Assembly: GCF_016907925.1 (NCBI RefSeq)
Contig: NZ_JAFBCZ010000003.1
Location: 124,001 to 188,000 of the forward strand
Reading direction: 5' to 3'
DNA: 64,000 nucleotides
DNA from: Herpetosiphon giganteus
GTDB taxonomy: Bacteria; Chloroflexota; Chloroflexia; Chloroflexales; Herpetosiphonaceae
Part shown: piece by piece, positions 1 to 9,400 of the stretch
How the letters are laid out: each line of letters begins with the position of its first letter
Numbering within the stretch: position 1 is the stretch's first letter
Translations under genes and position numbers: made by a program
Notes under the pieces: model-generated
Database searches by the model: none
Seen by the model: the letters and a program-made list of their open reading frames with translations, nothing else
What the model was told of the DNA's origin: nothing

Positions 1-128
1 AAGCTTTGTCGGGGTAAACCAACCAAGTCTCCCAATAGCGAATACGTTAGGGTTTGGCGGTTATGGGCAAGACTAATCAACACTTGATAAATTTGCAGTG
101 CTCGTTCGTAGGTTGTCATCTCTGGCAT
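1..128 (-). CDS. Partial hypothetical protein (N-terminus only)
   Basis: An open frame runs leftward from ATG at 128 off the window edge. The visible 42 residues start MPEMTTYERALQIYQVLISL. AGGAG lies about 7 nt upstream of the ATG, which supports a real start. The segment looks helical, of winged-helix-like character, but no family can be named from this much. The gene is cut by the window boundary rather than visibly broken. Confidence 0.55.
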   Translation of the reverse strand, partial: MPEMTTYERALQIYQVLISLAHNRQTLTYSLLGDLVGLPRQS

Positions 129-184
129 AATGGCTCCTTGCTTTACTCTTGAATCCAATACCGATTATCAAGTATTTGCAGCTT

Positions 185-357
185 AATCGTCAATAGTGGC
201 GATAGGCTATTGGCTCTAGGCTTCAGGCTAGCGCAATAGATTTACAATTTTCAATAATCTCTTATCCCAAAAGCCCATAGCCCATAGCCATATCCTTCGC
301 GCTCTTCGCGTCCTTCGTGGTTACACTGATCCCCGATCTCCAACAACTGATCCCCAG
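185..357. repeat. Degenerate heptamer/nonamer tandem repeats
   Basis: The gap between the two leftmost genes is built of short periodic units. Period-7 runs are GATAGGC-TATTGGC-TCTAGGC near 200, AGCCCAT twice near 270, and GATCCCC-GATCTCC-AACAACT-GATCCCC near 332. Between them is a period-9 run of the type TCCTTCGCG-CTCTTCGCG-TCCTTCGTG. The same modules recur in at least seven other gaps of this window. No coding signal is apparent. Confidence 0.7.
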
Positions 358-360
358 AAC

Positions 361-978
361 CTACATCCGTTCGATACAGGCAGCTAGCGCAAACACTGGT
401 GGCCCAACCCGATTGAGAAATTCGGCTGGATGCAAGGCCAGAATACGCCAACCATGCTCAGCAGTAAAACGGCTGCGAATTTCATCCTCGCTGATGGCGC
501 GGGGCACGTTGACGCTAGCAAATTCAACCCCAAACGCCAAGAGATAATAGCGGCCTTGCGGTTGCAACGCTTGCGCTAAATCAGCAATAAATGGCTCGCT
601 ATCAGCCTCATTGAACAAATGATAAAAGCCAGTATCGACGATTGCGCCAAATTTGCTTGGCAATAACGAAGGCTTGAGGCCATCGCCAACTTCAAAGCTC
701 AGCCGTTGGGCAACCTCGGCAGGCAGTGCCGCAATTTTTTCGCGTGCTTGCTCAATCGCGCTTGGCACAAAATCGACTCCGACAACGCTATAGCCAAGTT
801 GGGCGAGGCCAATTGCCAAATCGCCCGAACCACAACCAACATCAAGCAACGGATTTTGCGGTGGAAAAGCCTTGATCAAGTCGATCAGCGCTGGTTGCGG
901 GGCCGCAACATCCCATGGCGGCACAGCAGTATAGACATTGGTAAAAAAATCCAGCGGTTCTTCGCCAAATCGGCCCAT
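361..978 (-). CDS. Class I SAM-dependent methyltransferase
   Basis: A 205-residue single-domain methyltransferase. The SAM-binding motif I LLDVGCGSGDLA lies near residues 45-56, followed by an acidic strand end (VVGVDF) and a motif near residue 98 (FEVGDGL) typical of the Rossmann-like fold. The spacing resembles the thiopurine S-methyltransferase/TehB-like branch that acts on small molecules, but the substrate cannot be told. I chose ATG 978 because AGGAGG lies 6 nt upstream (985-990); an in-frame GTG directly before it is less likely. The gene stands alone, divergent from the aldolase cluster. Confidence 0.8.
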   Translation of the reverse strand: MGRFGEEPLDFFTNVYTAVPPWDVAAPQPALIDLIKAFPPQNPLLDVGCGSGDLAIGLAQLGYSVVGVDFVPSAIEQAREKIAALPAEVAQRLSFEVGDGLKPSLLPSKFGAIVDTGFYHLFNEADSEPFIADLAQALQPQGRYYLLAFGVEFASVNVPRAISEDEIRSRFTAEHGWRILALHPAEFLNRVGPPVFALAACIERM

Positions 979-1086
979 CACACACCTCCTACAATTAACG
1001 CTTTGGTTGACTATAACAAAGTAGCGTAGGCCAAAACTCAGCCCTGATACCGAATTTATAAACCAAAGAATAGCAACTACCTAGTT

Positions 1087-1116
1087 ATAATGCAGCGCAT
1101 TATGCTGCTATAATGC
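1087..1116. promoter_or_regulatory. Triple alternating inverted repeat (candidate operator)
   Basis: ATAATGC (1087-1093), GCATTAT (1097-1103) and ATAATGC (1110-1116) alternate in orientation with 3- and 6-nt spacers, so either neighbouring pair can form a palindrome. Two TATAAT-like hexamers are embedded (1086-1091 and 1109-1114). The block lies 55 nt before the aldolase start in the divergent gap, a natural place for a promoter with an overlapping operator. The binding protein is unknown. Confidence 0.5.
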
Positions 1117-1171
1117 AAGTGGAAGTCTGAGAGGCATAGGTTCTAACCAGGGCAATCAAAGGAGCAACTGG

Positions 1172-1837
1172 ATGAAAATCTTTTTGGATACTGCTGATGT
1201 AGAAGAAATTCGCCAAGGTGTGGCGATGGGCGTGGTTGATGGTGTGACCACCAACCCTTCATTAGCAGCAAAAGCAGGCCGCAACTTCCGTGATGTAGTT
1301 TTAGAAATTGTTGAAATTTGCCCCGGCCCAGTCAGTGCCGAAACCGTGGCATTGCAAGCCGATGAAATAGTCCGCGAAGGCCGCATTTTGGCCAAATGGG
1401 CACCTAATATTGTCGTTAAAGTACCCTTAATGGCCGAAGGCTTGAAAGCAGTCAAGCAATTGACCAGCGAAGGCATCAAAACTAACGTAACTTTGGTGTT
1501 TTCGGCCTCACAAGCCTTGTTGGCAGCCAAAGCTGGCGCAACCTTCGTTAGCCCATTCCTTGGGCGGCTCGACGATATTGGCCAAGATGGCATGATTTTG
1601 ATTCGCGATATTGTCCAGATTTTCAAAAATTACAATATCCAAACCGAAGTTTTGGCCGCCTCAATTCGTCACCCAGTACACGTGCTGCAATCGGCATTGG
1701 CTGGCTCGCATGTTGCTACTATGCCGTTCAAAGTGCTGCAACAATTGGTCAAGCACCCGTTAACCGACAAAGGCATCGAAACCTTCTTAGTTGATTGGAA
1801 ACAAGTTCCCGATGCCGCAACTGTGTTTGCTGAGTAA
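1172..1837 (+). CDS. Transaldolase / fructose-6-phosphate aldolase family protein
   Basis: A 221-residue TIM-barrel aldolase of the short FSA/TalC type, which acts on sugar phosphates through a Schiff base. Family hallmarks are the N-terminal [10 protein letters not shown], the TTNPSL loop (residues 26-31), the Schiff-base lysine K83 in NIVVKVP, and TNVTLVFS. The length matches the short family (about 215-220) rather than classical transaldolases (over 310). Whether it works as a transaldolase or a fructose-6-phosphate aldolase cannot be decided here. AGGAG precedes ATG 1172. pgsA follows 3 nt after the stop, so the two are probably co-transcribed. Confidence 0.9.
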   Translation: MKIFLDTADVEEIRQGVAMGVVDGVTTNPSLAAKAGRNFRDVVLEIVEICPGPVSAETVALQADEIVREGRILAKWAPNIVVKVPLMAEGLKAVKQLTSEGIKTNVTLVFSASQALLAAKAGATFVSPFLGRLDDIGQDGMILIRDIVQIFKNYNIQTEVLAASIRHPVHVLQSALAGSHVATMPFKVLQQLVKHPLTDKGIETFLVDWKQVPDAATVFAE

Positions 1838-1840
1838 TCA

Positions 1841-2551
1841 ATGAGTAATGCACCTTCATCAGGGCAATCACCGGCTCCGCGTTTTCAACGCAGTAAACGC
1901 CCCCCGCTGCTTCGAAGGAAGGAGCGGGCTGGGCGTAAGCCTTGGGTGAACCCATGGAACTGGGCCAACATTCTAAGTTCGATTCGGATCATCGCAACGA
2001 TTCCGTTGTTGATGTTGTTGCTTAACGACACTGCGGTCAGCTATTTTTGGGCATTTTGGTTTTATGCGATCGTCGCAATCACCGATTTGCTCGATGGCCA
2101 ATTGGCTCGCAAATATGGCTGGGTCAGCAACTTAGGCATCTTCCTTGATCTCACCGCCGATAAAATTTATACTGCCGGCATTCTGATCTGTTTGGTTGCA
2201 ACTAATCTGCTTGCGCCTTGGGCGGCGATTATTATTTTGGTGCGCGAATTTGTGGTTACTGGTTTGCGCTCACTGGCAGCAGCAGAAGGCGTGGTTATTC
2301 CATCTGGGCGTTGGGGCAAACTCAAAATGATTGTCACAATCCTAGCGCTTGGCTGGATTATGGTTCGCGCCAATATCGACCGCGCTGGCTGGTTTAATGC
2401 AATTGATGTTGGTGGCGGCTTGACGTGGCTCAGCCATTTATCATCAATTGTCTTGTGGCTGGCTGTGTTGCTTACCATCATGTCGGGTGTCGAATATATC
2501 TGGGCTGCTCGCGAAATTTTCCGCCAACCACCACGCCAAAACCAAGACTAA
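1841..2551 (+). CDS. pgsA: CDP-diacylglycerol--glycerol-3-phosphate 3-phosphatidyltransferase
   Basis: An integral membrane CDP-alcohol phosphatidyltransferase that makes phosphatidylglycerol phosphate, the committed step to acidic phospholipids. The signature DG-x2-AR-x8-G-x3-D-x3-D is seen in DGQLARKYGWVSNLGIFLDL followed by TADK. Residues 1-45 form a basic cytosolic tail, longer than usual. Four to six hydrophobic segments follow. The gene starts 3 nt after the aldolase stop and lies 9 nt before plsY, giving a phospholipid-synthesis pair. Confidence 0.92.
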   Translation: MSNAPSSGQSPAPRFQRSKRPPLLRRKERAGRKPWVNPWNWANILSSIRIIATIPLLMLLLNDTAVSYFWAFWFYAIVAITDLLDGQLARKYGWVSNLGIFLDLTADKIYTAGILICLVATNLLAPWAAIIILVREFVVTGLRSLAAAEGVVIPSGRWGKLKMIVTILALGWIMVRANIDRAGWFNAIDVGGGLTWLSHLSSIVLWLAVLLTIMSGVEYIWAAREIFRQPPRQNQD

Positions 2552-2560
2552 GGAGGCTGC

Positions 2561-3175
2561 GTGAATTACCTGCTGATTGCTGTAATCAGTTATTTGCTCG
2601 GTTCGATTCCCTTTGGGTTGCTGATTGGGCGCATGGTTGGTGGGATTGATGTTCGGTCGTTTGGTTCCAAGCGCACTGGCGCAACCAATGTGCTGCGCAC
2701 CATGGGGCCGCGCTATGGCGGGTTGGTGTTTGTGCTCGATGCGCTTAAAGGCATCGTGGCAATTTGGGTCGCGCGGTGGCTCTTGCCCGATAATGCTTGG
2801 GCCATGGTGCTGGCAGCAATAATTGCCGTCGTTGGGCATATCTACCCAATTTTTGCAGGCTTTCATGGCGGGCGCGGCGTGGCCACTGGCTTGGGCGGTG
2901 TTTTAGGCCTGTTCCCTTGGGGATTTGTGGCAGCAGCCATAGTTTGGTGGCTGGTTGTTTGGTTGACCCGCTATGTTTCGTTGGCCTCAATTTTGGCGAG
3001 CATTGCGGCAGCAGCAACCGCTGGTGTATTTTTTGCGCTCGATCAAACCCATATCGCAATTGTGACCTACTGCGGCTTGATTGCCTTGGCGGTGGTTGTT
3101 TCGCACCGCGATAATATTACCCGCCTCCGCAACGGCACCGAAAGCAAATTTGGTCAGCGAGTGAGCGTCAAATAG
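2561..3175 (+). CDS. plsY: Acyl-phosphate:glycerol-3-phosphate acyltransferase PlsY
   Basis: A 204-residue polytopic membrane enzyme that transfers acyl groups from acyl-phosphate to glycerol-3-phosphate, the first acylation in phospholipid synthesis. PlsY motifs are visible: SIPFGLLIG near the N-terminus, then SGKRTGATN-like SFGSKRTGATNVLR, then GHIYPIFAGFHGGRGVATGLG. It starts with GTG at 2561, supported by AGGAGG at 2551-2556. It is the last gene of the aldolase-pgsA-plsY run. With pgsA it covers two early steps of glycerophospholipid synthesis. Confidence 0.94.
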   Translation: MNYLLIAVISYLLGSIPFGLLIGRMVGGIDVRSFGSKRTGATNVLRTMGPRYGGLVFVLDALKGIVAIWVARWLLPDNAWAMVLAAIIAVVGHIYPIFAGFHGGRGVATGLGGVLGLFPWGFVAAAIVWWLVVWLTRYVSLASILASIAAAATAGVFFALDQTHIAIVTYCGLIALAVVVSHRDNITRLRNGTESKFGQRVSVK

Positions 3176-3274
3176 CTATCCAGAATCAGACAAGCTTAAA
3201 TTCGTGTACAATATCAAAACATGCAAACCATGCTTGATTAAGGTTTTGAGCAACTCTGGGTTTAAATTGCGCCT

Positions 3275-3928
3275 ATGACCGATGCAGCAGCAACCTTGGC
3301 ACTGATTGCTGAAGAAGTCGCCCACTGCACTGCTTGCCCACTTTGTCGCACCCGAACCAATGCAGTGCCGGGCGAAGGCCCAGCCGATGCCGAAATTTTG
3401 TTAATTGGTGAGGGGCCTGGCCAACGTGAAGATGCGCTTGGTCGGCCTTTCGTTGGGCCTTCGGGCGACTTACTCGAACAATGGTTGGCCGAAATTGGCC
3501 TTGCCCGTGAACAGGTGTTTATTGCCAATGTGGTCAAATGTCGGCCACCTGGCAACCGCGACCCTGAGCCAAGCGAAATTGCCGCTTGTGCCCAATTTTT
3601 AGATCGCCAAATTGCGGCCTTGGCTCCCAAGTTGATTGCGACCCTTGGGCGGCATTCGATGAACAAATTTTTCCCAGGTGGCAAAATTACTAAAATTCAT
3701 GGCATTCGGGGCGTGAAACGGGTTGGTCAAACGGTATTTTTACCCTTGTTTCATCCAGCCTATGTGCTACGCAACATGAACGCCATGCCCGATGCAATCG
3801 CCGATATTCGGCTGGTTCCACGGCTAATTGCGCGGCTCAACCAGCGCTTGCACGAAGAAGCAAGCCAGCCAAGCGAGCCTGAAATCGACGAGTCAACAGC
3901 GCCACCACAACAAACATCAATGTTTTAA
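3275..3928 (+). CDS. Family 4 uracil-DNA glycosylase (iron-sulfur type)
   Basis: A 217-residue UDG of the thermostable-type family 4, which removes uracil from DNA. Four cysteines expected to ligate a 4Fe-4S cluster are C18 and C21 (CTAC), then C89 (VVKC) and C105. The active-site motif GEGPGQREDALGRPFVG begins near residue 47. The C-terminal motif FHPAYVLRN is present. The Glu/Gln/Pro-rich tail after about residue 195 is probably disordered. It appears monocistronic, and no clear Shine-Dalgarno is seen. Confidence 0.92.
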   Translation: MTDAAATLALIAEEVAHCTACPLCRTRTNAVPGEGPADAEILLIGEGPGQREDALGRPFVGPSGDLLEQWLAEIGLAREQVFIANVVKCRPPGNRDPEPSEIAACAQFLDRQIAALAPKLIATLGRHSMNKFFPGGKITKIHGIRGVKRVGQTVFLPLFHPAYVLRNMNAMPDAIADIRLVPRLIARLNQRLHEEASQPSEPEIDESTAPPQQTSMF

Positions 3929-3987
3929 GGTCTCAGCGCCGAAACCACAGAACATCCGATTGGTTGATTTCGCGAAGAGGATTATGC

Positions 3988-4509
3988 ATGAGCTTTTTTC
4001 GGCAACGCAGATCATTAATTGGGCTGGGGTTGCTGAACACTGGCTTATTAATCGCCACTTGGTGGCTGTTGTTTAATCTGTTGGGCTTAGAATTCACGTC
4101 CTTGTTTCGTTCGTGGCAACAGCAAGCCCCAACCTGGACTGATGGCCAAAAAACGACTGCCTTTCTTTTGCTGAGTTTGGGTTTGAGCTTGCCACGCATG
4201 CTTTGGCAATTGCTCTTGGAATGGCAAACCAGCTATCAATTTGAAGCTGATGGCTTGACGATTCGCACGTTGGGCTTGCTGCAATTTTATCCGTGGCAGG
4301 CAGTTGAGCAATTGCGGCCAGCCTATAGCTACGACGATTATGTGCAGCGCATCGATGTGCTGATGACAAACGAACTCGGCAAAGCGCCATGGTATCGGCG
4401 CTGGTTTTATCGCCATTATTGCAATAAAGTGCCGTTGTATGCCACATCGGGCCAATTAACCAGCTTGTTAAGCCAAATCAAGCAGCATTGGCCCACTAAT
4501 GCAGTTTAG
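3988..4509 (+). CDS. Hypothetical membrane protein with PH-like C-terminal half
   Basis: 173 residues. Two hydrophobic segments (about 13-35 and 55-78, the second followed by MLWQLLLEW) precede a soluble half beginning FEADGLTIRTLGLLQFYPW. A strand-rich start followed by a YPW motif is typical of small bacterial PH-like membrane proteins. No specific family is recognised. ATG 3988 has AGAGG upstream; a TTG eight codons earlier (3964) is unlikely. A perfect 16-bp palindrome (4507-4522) overlaps the stop codon. Confidence 0.6.
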   Translation: MSFFRQRRSLIGLGLLNTGLLIATWWLLFNLLGLEFTSLFRSWQQQAPTWTDGQKTTAFLLLSLGLSLPRMLWQLLLEWQTSYQFEADGLTIRTLGLLQFYPWQAVEQLRPAYSYDDYVQRIDVLMTNELGKAPWYRRWFYRHYCNKVPLYATSGQLTSLLSQIKQHWPTNAV

Positions 4510-4633
4510 GCCAGCTGGCCTACGCTGTGATCTGAAGAACTGCTACTCATCGTTATGTGGAGTGGTACGACCAAGAAGCTTTATTTAACAACTATCTCAG
4601 CCAATGGGGTTGGGATTATCCATGAAAGGAGCC

Positions 4634-4684
4634 ATGACGACAGTGCGAGCCTGCTTGCACTGTGGTTTGTATTCGTATGACTAA
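4634..4684 (+). CDS. 16-residue leader peptide overlapping rnj start
   Basis: A short ORF too small for ordinary gene calling, encoding MTTVRACLHCGLYSYD. AAAGGAG (4625-4631) sits just before its ATG. Its TAA stop (4682-4684) lies 5 nt past the first base of the rnj ATG (4677), in another frame (tATGACtaa). The rnj start itself has no Shine-Dalgarno. This arrangement fits translational coupling: ribosomes ending the leader would re-initiate at rnj. The CxxC pair could be incidental. Confidence 0.55.
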   Translation: MTTVRACLHCGLYSYD

Positions 4685-6386
4685 AAACAAATTACGGGTT
4701 ATCCCACTTGGGGGCGCATCGGAAGTTGGCCGCAACATGTGGGTTTTTGAGTATGAAGAAGATATTATCATCTGCGATATGGGCGTGATGTTTCCCGAAA
4801 GCGAGATGATGGGCGTTGATTTGGTGTTGCCCGACATCACCTACTTGCGCGATAAGGTTGCCAATATTCGCGGCGTGTTGCTGACCCACGGCCACGAAGA
4901 CCACATTGGGGCAGTGCCTTGGTTGATTGGCGATTTGGGCTTTCCCACGGTTTATGGCACAACCTTGACCTTGGGCTTGCTCTCGAATAAGCTCAAAGAA
5001 CATCGCTTGACCGATAAAGTTTCGACCAAAACGATTGCTCCAGGCGATAAATTCCAGCTTGGTTGCTTCACGATTGAGCCATTCCACATTGCCCACTCCA
5101 TCCCCGATTCGGTGGGCTTTGGCTTGACATCGCCCGCTGGCTTGGCCTTGTACATTACCGACTGGAAGCTTGACCATACGCCGGTTGATAACTGGCCAAC
5201 CGAAATCGATCGCTTGGTTGATTTTGGCCGCCGCAACCCGATCGTTTTAGTGACCGACTGTGTGCGGGTGGAATCGAAGGGCTACACGCCGTCGGAGCGC
5301 GTGGTTGGCGATGCCTTTGATCAAATTTTTGCCACTGCACCAGGTCGAGTGATTATGGCCACCTTTGCCTCGAATATTTCGCGGGTGCAAATGGCGATTA
5401 ATGCAGCGATTGATTATGGCCGCAAGGTCGTGCCTGTTGGCCGCTCGATGGAAAATAACACCTCGATTGCGCGCGAATTGGGCTATTTGGAAGTACCCGA
5501 TGGCGTGTTGATTCGGCCAGGCGATATGAAAAACCTGCCTGATGACCAAATTGCCATTGTCTGTACTGGCAGCCAAGGCGAGCCGATGGCGGCGCTTTCG
5601 CGCATGGCCAACCGCGATCATCGCCAAATTTCGATTCAGCGTGGCGATACCGTCGTGATTTCAGCCTCGCCAATTCCAGGCAACGAAGTTTCGGTCTACA
5701 AAGTGATCGACAACTTATATAAACTTGGCGCGAATGTGATTTATGGTTCAGATTTGCCAGTTCACGTTTCGGGGCACGCAGCCCAAGAAGAGCTGAAAAT
5801 GTTGCTCAACTTAGTGCAGCCGCAATATGTCATCCCCTTCCACGGCGATTATCGCCACCTTGCGCGTTACAAGCAATTGGCTGAGGGCATGGGCTTTAAT
5901 GGCGACAATGTGCTGATTGCCGAGGGTGGCTCGATTATGGAATTCAGCCAAAACTATGGCAAACTGGTCAGCCGTGCGCCAGTTGGCCATGTCTTTGTTG
6001 ATGGCGTTTCAGTTGGCGATATTGGTGGCGCAGTCGTTCGCGACCGCCAAATGTTGGCCAAAGATGGCATTTTGATGGTGGTTGTTTCAGTCGAATTGCA
6101 AACTGGCAATTTGGTTGCTGGGCCAGATATTGTTAGCCGTGGCTTTGTATCAACCCGCGACTCAACCGATTTGATTGAGGGAGCCAAGGAAGCAGTGCGA
6201 GCCTCGTTTAGCGAAAGCTATGTTGTGCCAGCGCGCGCCTTCAGCGATGGTGAAGAAACTGCCGAGGGCAACTCACCAGCAGTTTCATCGCCAGCAGCTC
6301 GCAAAATCAAAGAAGTGGTTGGGCGTTATCTCTACGAGCGCACCCGCCGCCGCCCAATGGTTATTCCGGTGGTGATGGAAGTCTAA
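4677..6386 (+). CDS. rnj: Ribonuclease J
   Basis: 569 residues from ATG 4677. A cytoplasmic metallo-beta-lactamase/beta-CASP nuclease with endo- and 5'-exoribonuclease activity in RNA processing and decay. It opens with the family start LRVIPLGGASEVGRNM. The zinc motif HGHEDH (LLTHGHEDHIGAVP) lies near residue 70, HIAHSIPDS follows, and beta-CASP segments include CTGSQGEPM and FHGDYRHL. The C-terminal domain ends in RRRPMVIPVVMEV. GTG 4662 is an alternative start, but neither has a ribosome site, whereas the leader ORF upstream does. Confidence 0.95.
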   Translation: MTKNKLRVIPLGGASEVGRNMWVFEYEEDIIICDMGVMFPESEMMGVDLVLPDITYLRDKVANIRGVLLTHGHEDHIGAVPWLIGDLGFPTVYGTTLTLGLLSNKLKEHRLTDKVSTKTIAPGDKFQLGCFTIEPFHIAHSIPDSVGFGLTSPAGLALYITDWKLDHTPVDNWPTEIDRLVDFGRRNPIVLVTDCVRVESKGYTPSERVVGDAFDQIFATAPGRVIMATFASNISRVQMAINAAIDYGRKVVPVGRSMENNTSIARELGYLEVPDGVLIRPGDMKNLPDDQIAIVCTGSQGEPMAALSRMANRDHRQISIQRGDTVVISASPIPGNEVSVYKVIDNLYKLGANVIYGSDLPVHVSGHAAQEELKMLLNLVQPQYVIPFHGDYRHLARYKQLAEGMGFNGDNVLIAEGGSIMEFSQNYGKLVSRAPVGHVFVDGVSVGDIGGAVVRDRQMLAKDGILMVVVSVELQTGNLVAGPDIVSRGFVSTRDSTDLIEGAKEAVRASFSESYVVPARAFSDGEETAEGNSPAVSSPAARKIKEVVGRYLYERTRRRPMVIPVVMEV

Positions 6387-6399
6387 ACAATAAGCAACG

Positions 6400-6436
6400 A
6401 AAGGCCGCCTTGGAAGTGCTCCAAGGCGGCCTTTTT
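6400..6436 (+). terminator. Rho-independent terminator after rnj
   Basis: A perfect 15-bp stem (6400-6414 with 6420-6434, arms AAAGGCCGCCTTGGA and its complement) and a 5-nt loop, ending in a short T run. It lies 13 nt after the rnj stop. The mirror strand also carries a T-rich end, so it may stop transcription from both sides of this convergent junction. Confidence 0.9.
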
Positions 6437-6451
6437 GATTAACCAAAGCCG

Positions 6452-6485
6452 TTGGCGGCTCCTGAGCAAACCCAGGAGCCGCCAA
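6452..6485 (-). terminator. Hairpin after the giant protease gene
   Basis: A perfect 13-bp GC-rich stem (TTGGCGGCTCCTG, 6452-6464, with 6473-6485) and an 8-nt loop, 5 nt beyond the protease stop. No immediate T tract follows on the minus strand. It probably acts together with the neighbouring 6400-6436 hairpin. Confidence 0.6.
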
Positions 6486-6490
6486 GAATT

Positions 6491-9400
6491 TTAGTTCTTG
6501 TTTACCCAAGGCAAGTAGACCTTGCGGGTTGGGTCAACATTCTCAGAGACGTTGATCGTCACTGGAATTTGAACGTTTGGCTTGGTTGTGTCGTTCGATT
6601 GAATACACAGGTTGACTGTGTGGAGACCAGCGGCCAAGCCGTTGGTGTTGAATTCAAGCGCCACATTGGTCACGCCATCGGCTGCGATTGTGCCGCTATT
6701 TGGCACTGCGCGAACCCATGAAGCTACGTCTGGGGTACATGAAGCAACAGCACCACCAATATCGAGCGAAACATCGTCGATAAAGAAGTTGGTGTTACCA
6801 GTTGCATCGACGAACGAGTCAAACAGCAATGTATGGCTAGTTGTATCAGCCAAGACTGCCGCAGTAATTGGCACTTCAATCAAGGTATAACCTGTGAAGT
6901 TACCAGCTTCGGCGTTGGTTACCGTATAAACAGTTGTACCATCGATCTTGACCTTGAGGTAGTCACTGGCGTTACCACCGTCGTCAACGACATTTAACCA
7001 GAACGATAAGGTACCAGAAGCATTACCATTAGCGGTAAAGGTTTGTGACAAGGTACCAACTTCATCGTCTGGGAAATCGGTTGGAGTAAGTCCACCGAAC
7101 CAAGCGTACCACGTTCCGGTATGTGGAATATCGCCACTACCAGTTGAACAACTGGTTGTACACAATACTACGCCGAAGTTGGTTGAGCTTTGGGTCCAGA
7201 ACTCATTGGTATTGCCATTACCAACCACAACCGTGGCCTCGAAGCTACCATCCTGAACCACTTCTTCAGCAGGAGCGGTTTGGTTGCTAGCAACAGGCCG
7301 TTGGTTTGCTGCGACTGGGGTGCGGCTTTGGGCACCTTCAGCACGTGGGGCTGGGCGGCCACTTGCAGCCAATTCACCAATCGTCCAGGTCAATGGTGCA
7401 GCACCTTGGTTTTCCAAGGTGAGGGTTTGGGTCGTGATGGTGTTGATGCCAACGGTTTCGCTGATTGGTGTGGTATCCACAGCCAAACATGGCGCGTTCA
7501 AGCGCAATTCGGCATTTTGGGTCACAGCCCCACTTGTCGGAACCGTCACGGTGAAGGTTTGGGTCACATAGCCAGCTTTAGCAATCGTAACCGTATAGGT
7601 ACCAGCAGCCAAGCTATAGTTATATGCGCCAGCAGCATTCGTTGTTAAGACGGTTGGGGTTGCAGTGTTGATTGTCACAGTTGCGCCACTTAATGGAGCT
7701 GGTGAAACATCACATGCAGCCAAGCCTTGAACCGTACCGCTAATCGTGCCGAAGTTGGCAGGAGTGGTAACCGTCAAGGTAACCGGAATGGTTACTGCTG
7801 GTTGAGGGCTGTTGTGGGTCAAGGTCAAGCTGCCAGTGTAGACCCCAGCTTGGGTCAAGCCAGCGGTTGAGAAGACCACGTTGACAACTTGGTTGCTTGG
7901 TGGCGTACCAGCCAAGCCAGTAATCGTGGTTGGCGATTCGCTCAACCATGGAAGACTGTCACAGGTTGCCGAGACACACAAAGCCATTTGACTGCGCAAG
8001 CGGGCTTGGTTGAAGCTGAATTGAGCAGCTTGCGCCGTGGTTGCACCACGAACGCCGACAGTTGCGCTCGCACCATTGTTGAATGCAGGATCGCCGTAAT
8101 CGAGATCCTTATATTGGTAAACAATTCCACCTTGTTCTTTGATCACAACTTGGAAGGTTGCGTTACCAATACCATTATAGTGTGGGCGATTTTCCCATTG
8201 AACAACCAATGAGCGGGTTGGAGCGCTACCGACAACTTTCCAGAAGACTGCGCCGGATTCGTCATCAACGTCATCCCAGAATGGAGCAATGAGATTATTG
8301 ACGGTAGCAGTCAGCAACGATTCGTTGCTTGGAACAATATCGCCAGTCGTTGCACCGACCAAGATCGCACCATTATTGCCAACCCGTAAGGTACGGCTGC
8401 TGGTATTGAAGATGGTCACGGTGAATGGGCTGGTGATATTAGCTTCCAAATCGTCGGTCAAAGCCAAGTTGGTTCCATCGTTGGCTTCGATCCAGCTATA
8501 TGGAACTTCAGCGATGGTATAGCCAGCTTGGGTAACAACATTGGCGCTTTCCGTAATGGTTGCGTTGAGTGGCGCTGCACCCTTGCTGGTTACAACCAAG
8601 GTTTGGGTTACTGGAGCAGCACCCAAGACCAATGAAGCGCTCAATGAACTTGGGCTAACCGTCACACAAGGCTTGTTCAAGCGCAAGGTGAAGTTTTGGG
8701 TCGCAGTACCACCGTTAGCTACCGTCACACTTTGTGATTGGCTAAGGTGGTCAAGGGCACTAGCAGCAACCGTGTAGGTGCCACCTTCTGGGACGAACAA
8801 GCTATATTGACCAGCTGCATTCGTCGTCGTAGTTGCGGTCAGGCCATTAGTGTAGGTAATGATGATCTTCGCGCCGCTTGCTGGAGCAGGCACAGTATCA
8901 CAAACACCAGACGAAACAACCGTACCCGAGATTTGGGCTTGAGTTGCTGATGGATTGACGACCATCGTCACTGGAACATTAAAGGTTTGGCTAATCACCG
9001 ATGAATAGCTAAGGCTCAAACTGCCAGTGTAGGTACCTGGCTGAGTTACCGCCGATGGATACCAACCAATGGCAACATTGGTCGTAGCACCACCAGCAAT
9101 CACACCAGTTACTGGTACTTCATTCAGCCACGCTAAACCATCGCCACTACCAAGGGCTTGCAAGACGCGCCCGAGCACTGTGCGCTCGATCGTTTCGCCA
9201 GCAGCAGTTGTGCCAAGGTTAACGAAGTCGGTTGCAAGGTAAACAGCTTTGTAGCTATTGCGTTGGATGAAGCTACCGCCAACTGCGTTATTCACATAGC
9301 GGAAGATCACGGTTGATGAGCTACCTGGGGTGTAGTAGTCAGGGAAGCTATCGCCTGATGCTGTATTGACCCCAGCCATGAAACCAGCGCCAGTCAAGGC

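Noticed and set aside
1749-1955. Minus-strand 68-codon ORF across the aldolase/pgsA junction
   Set aside because: It overlaps two well-supported genes and lacks a ribosome site.
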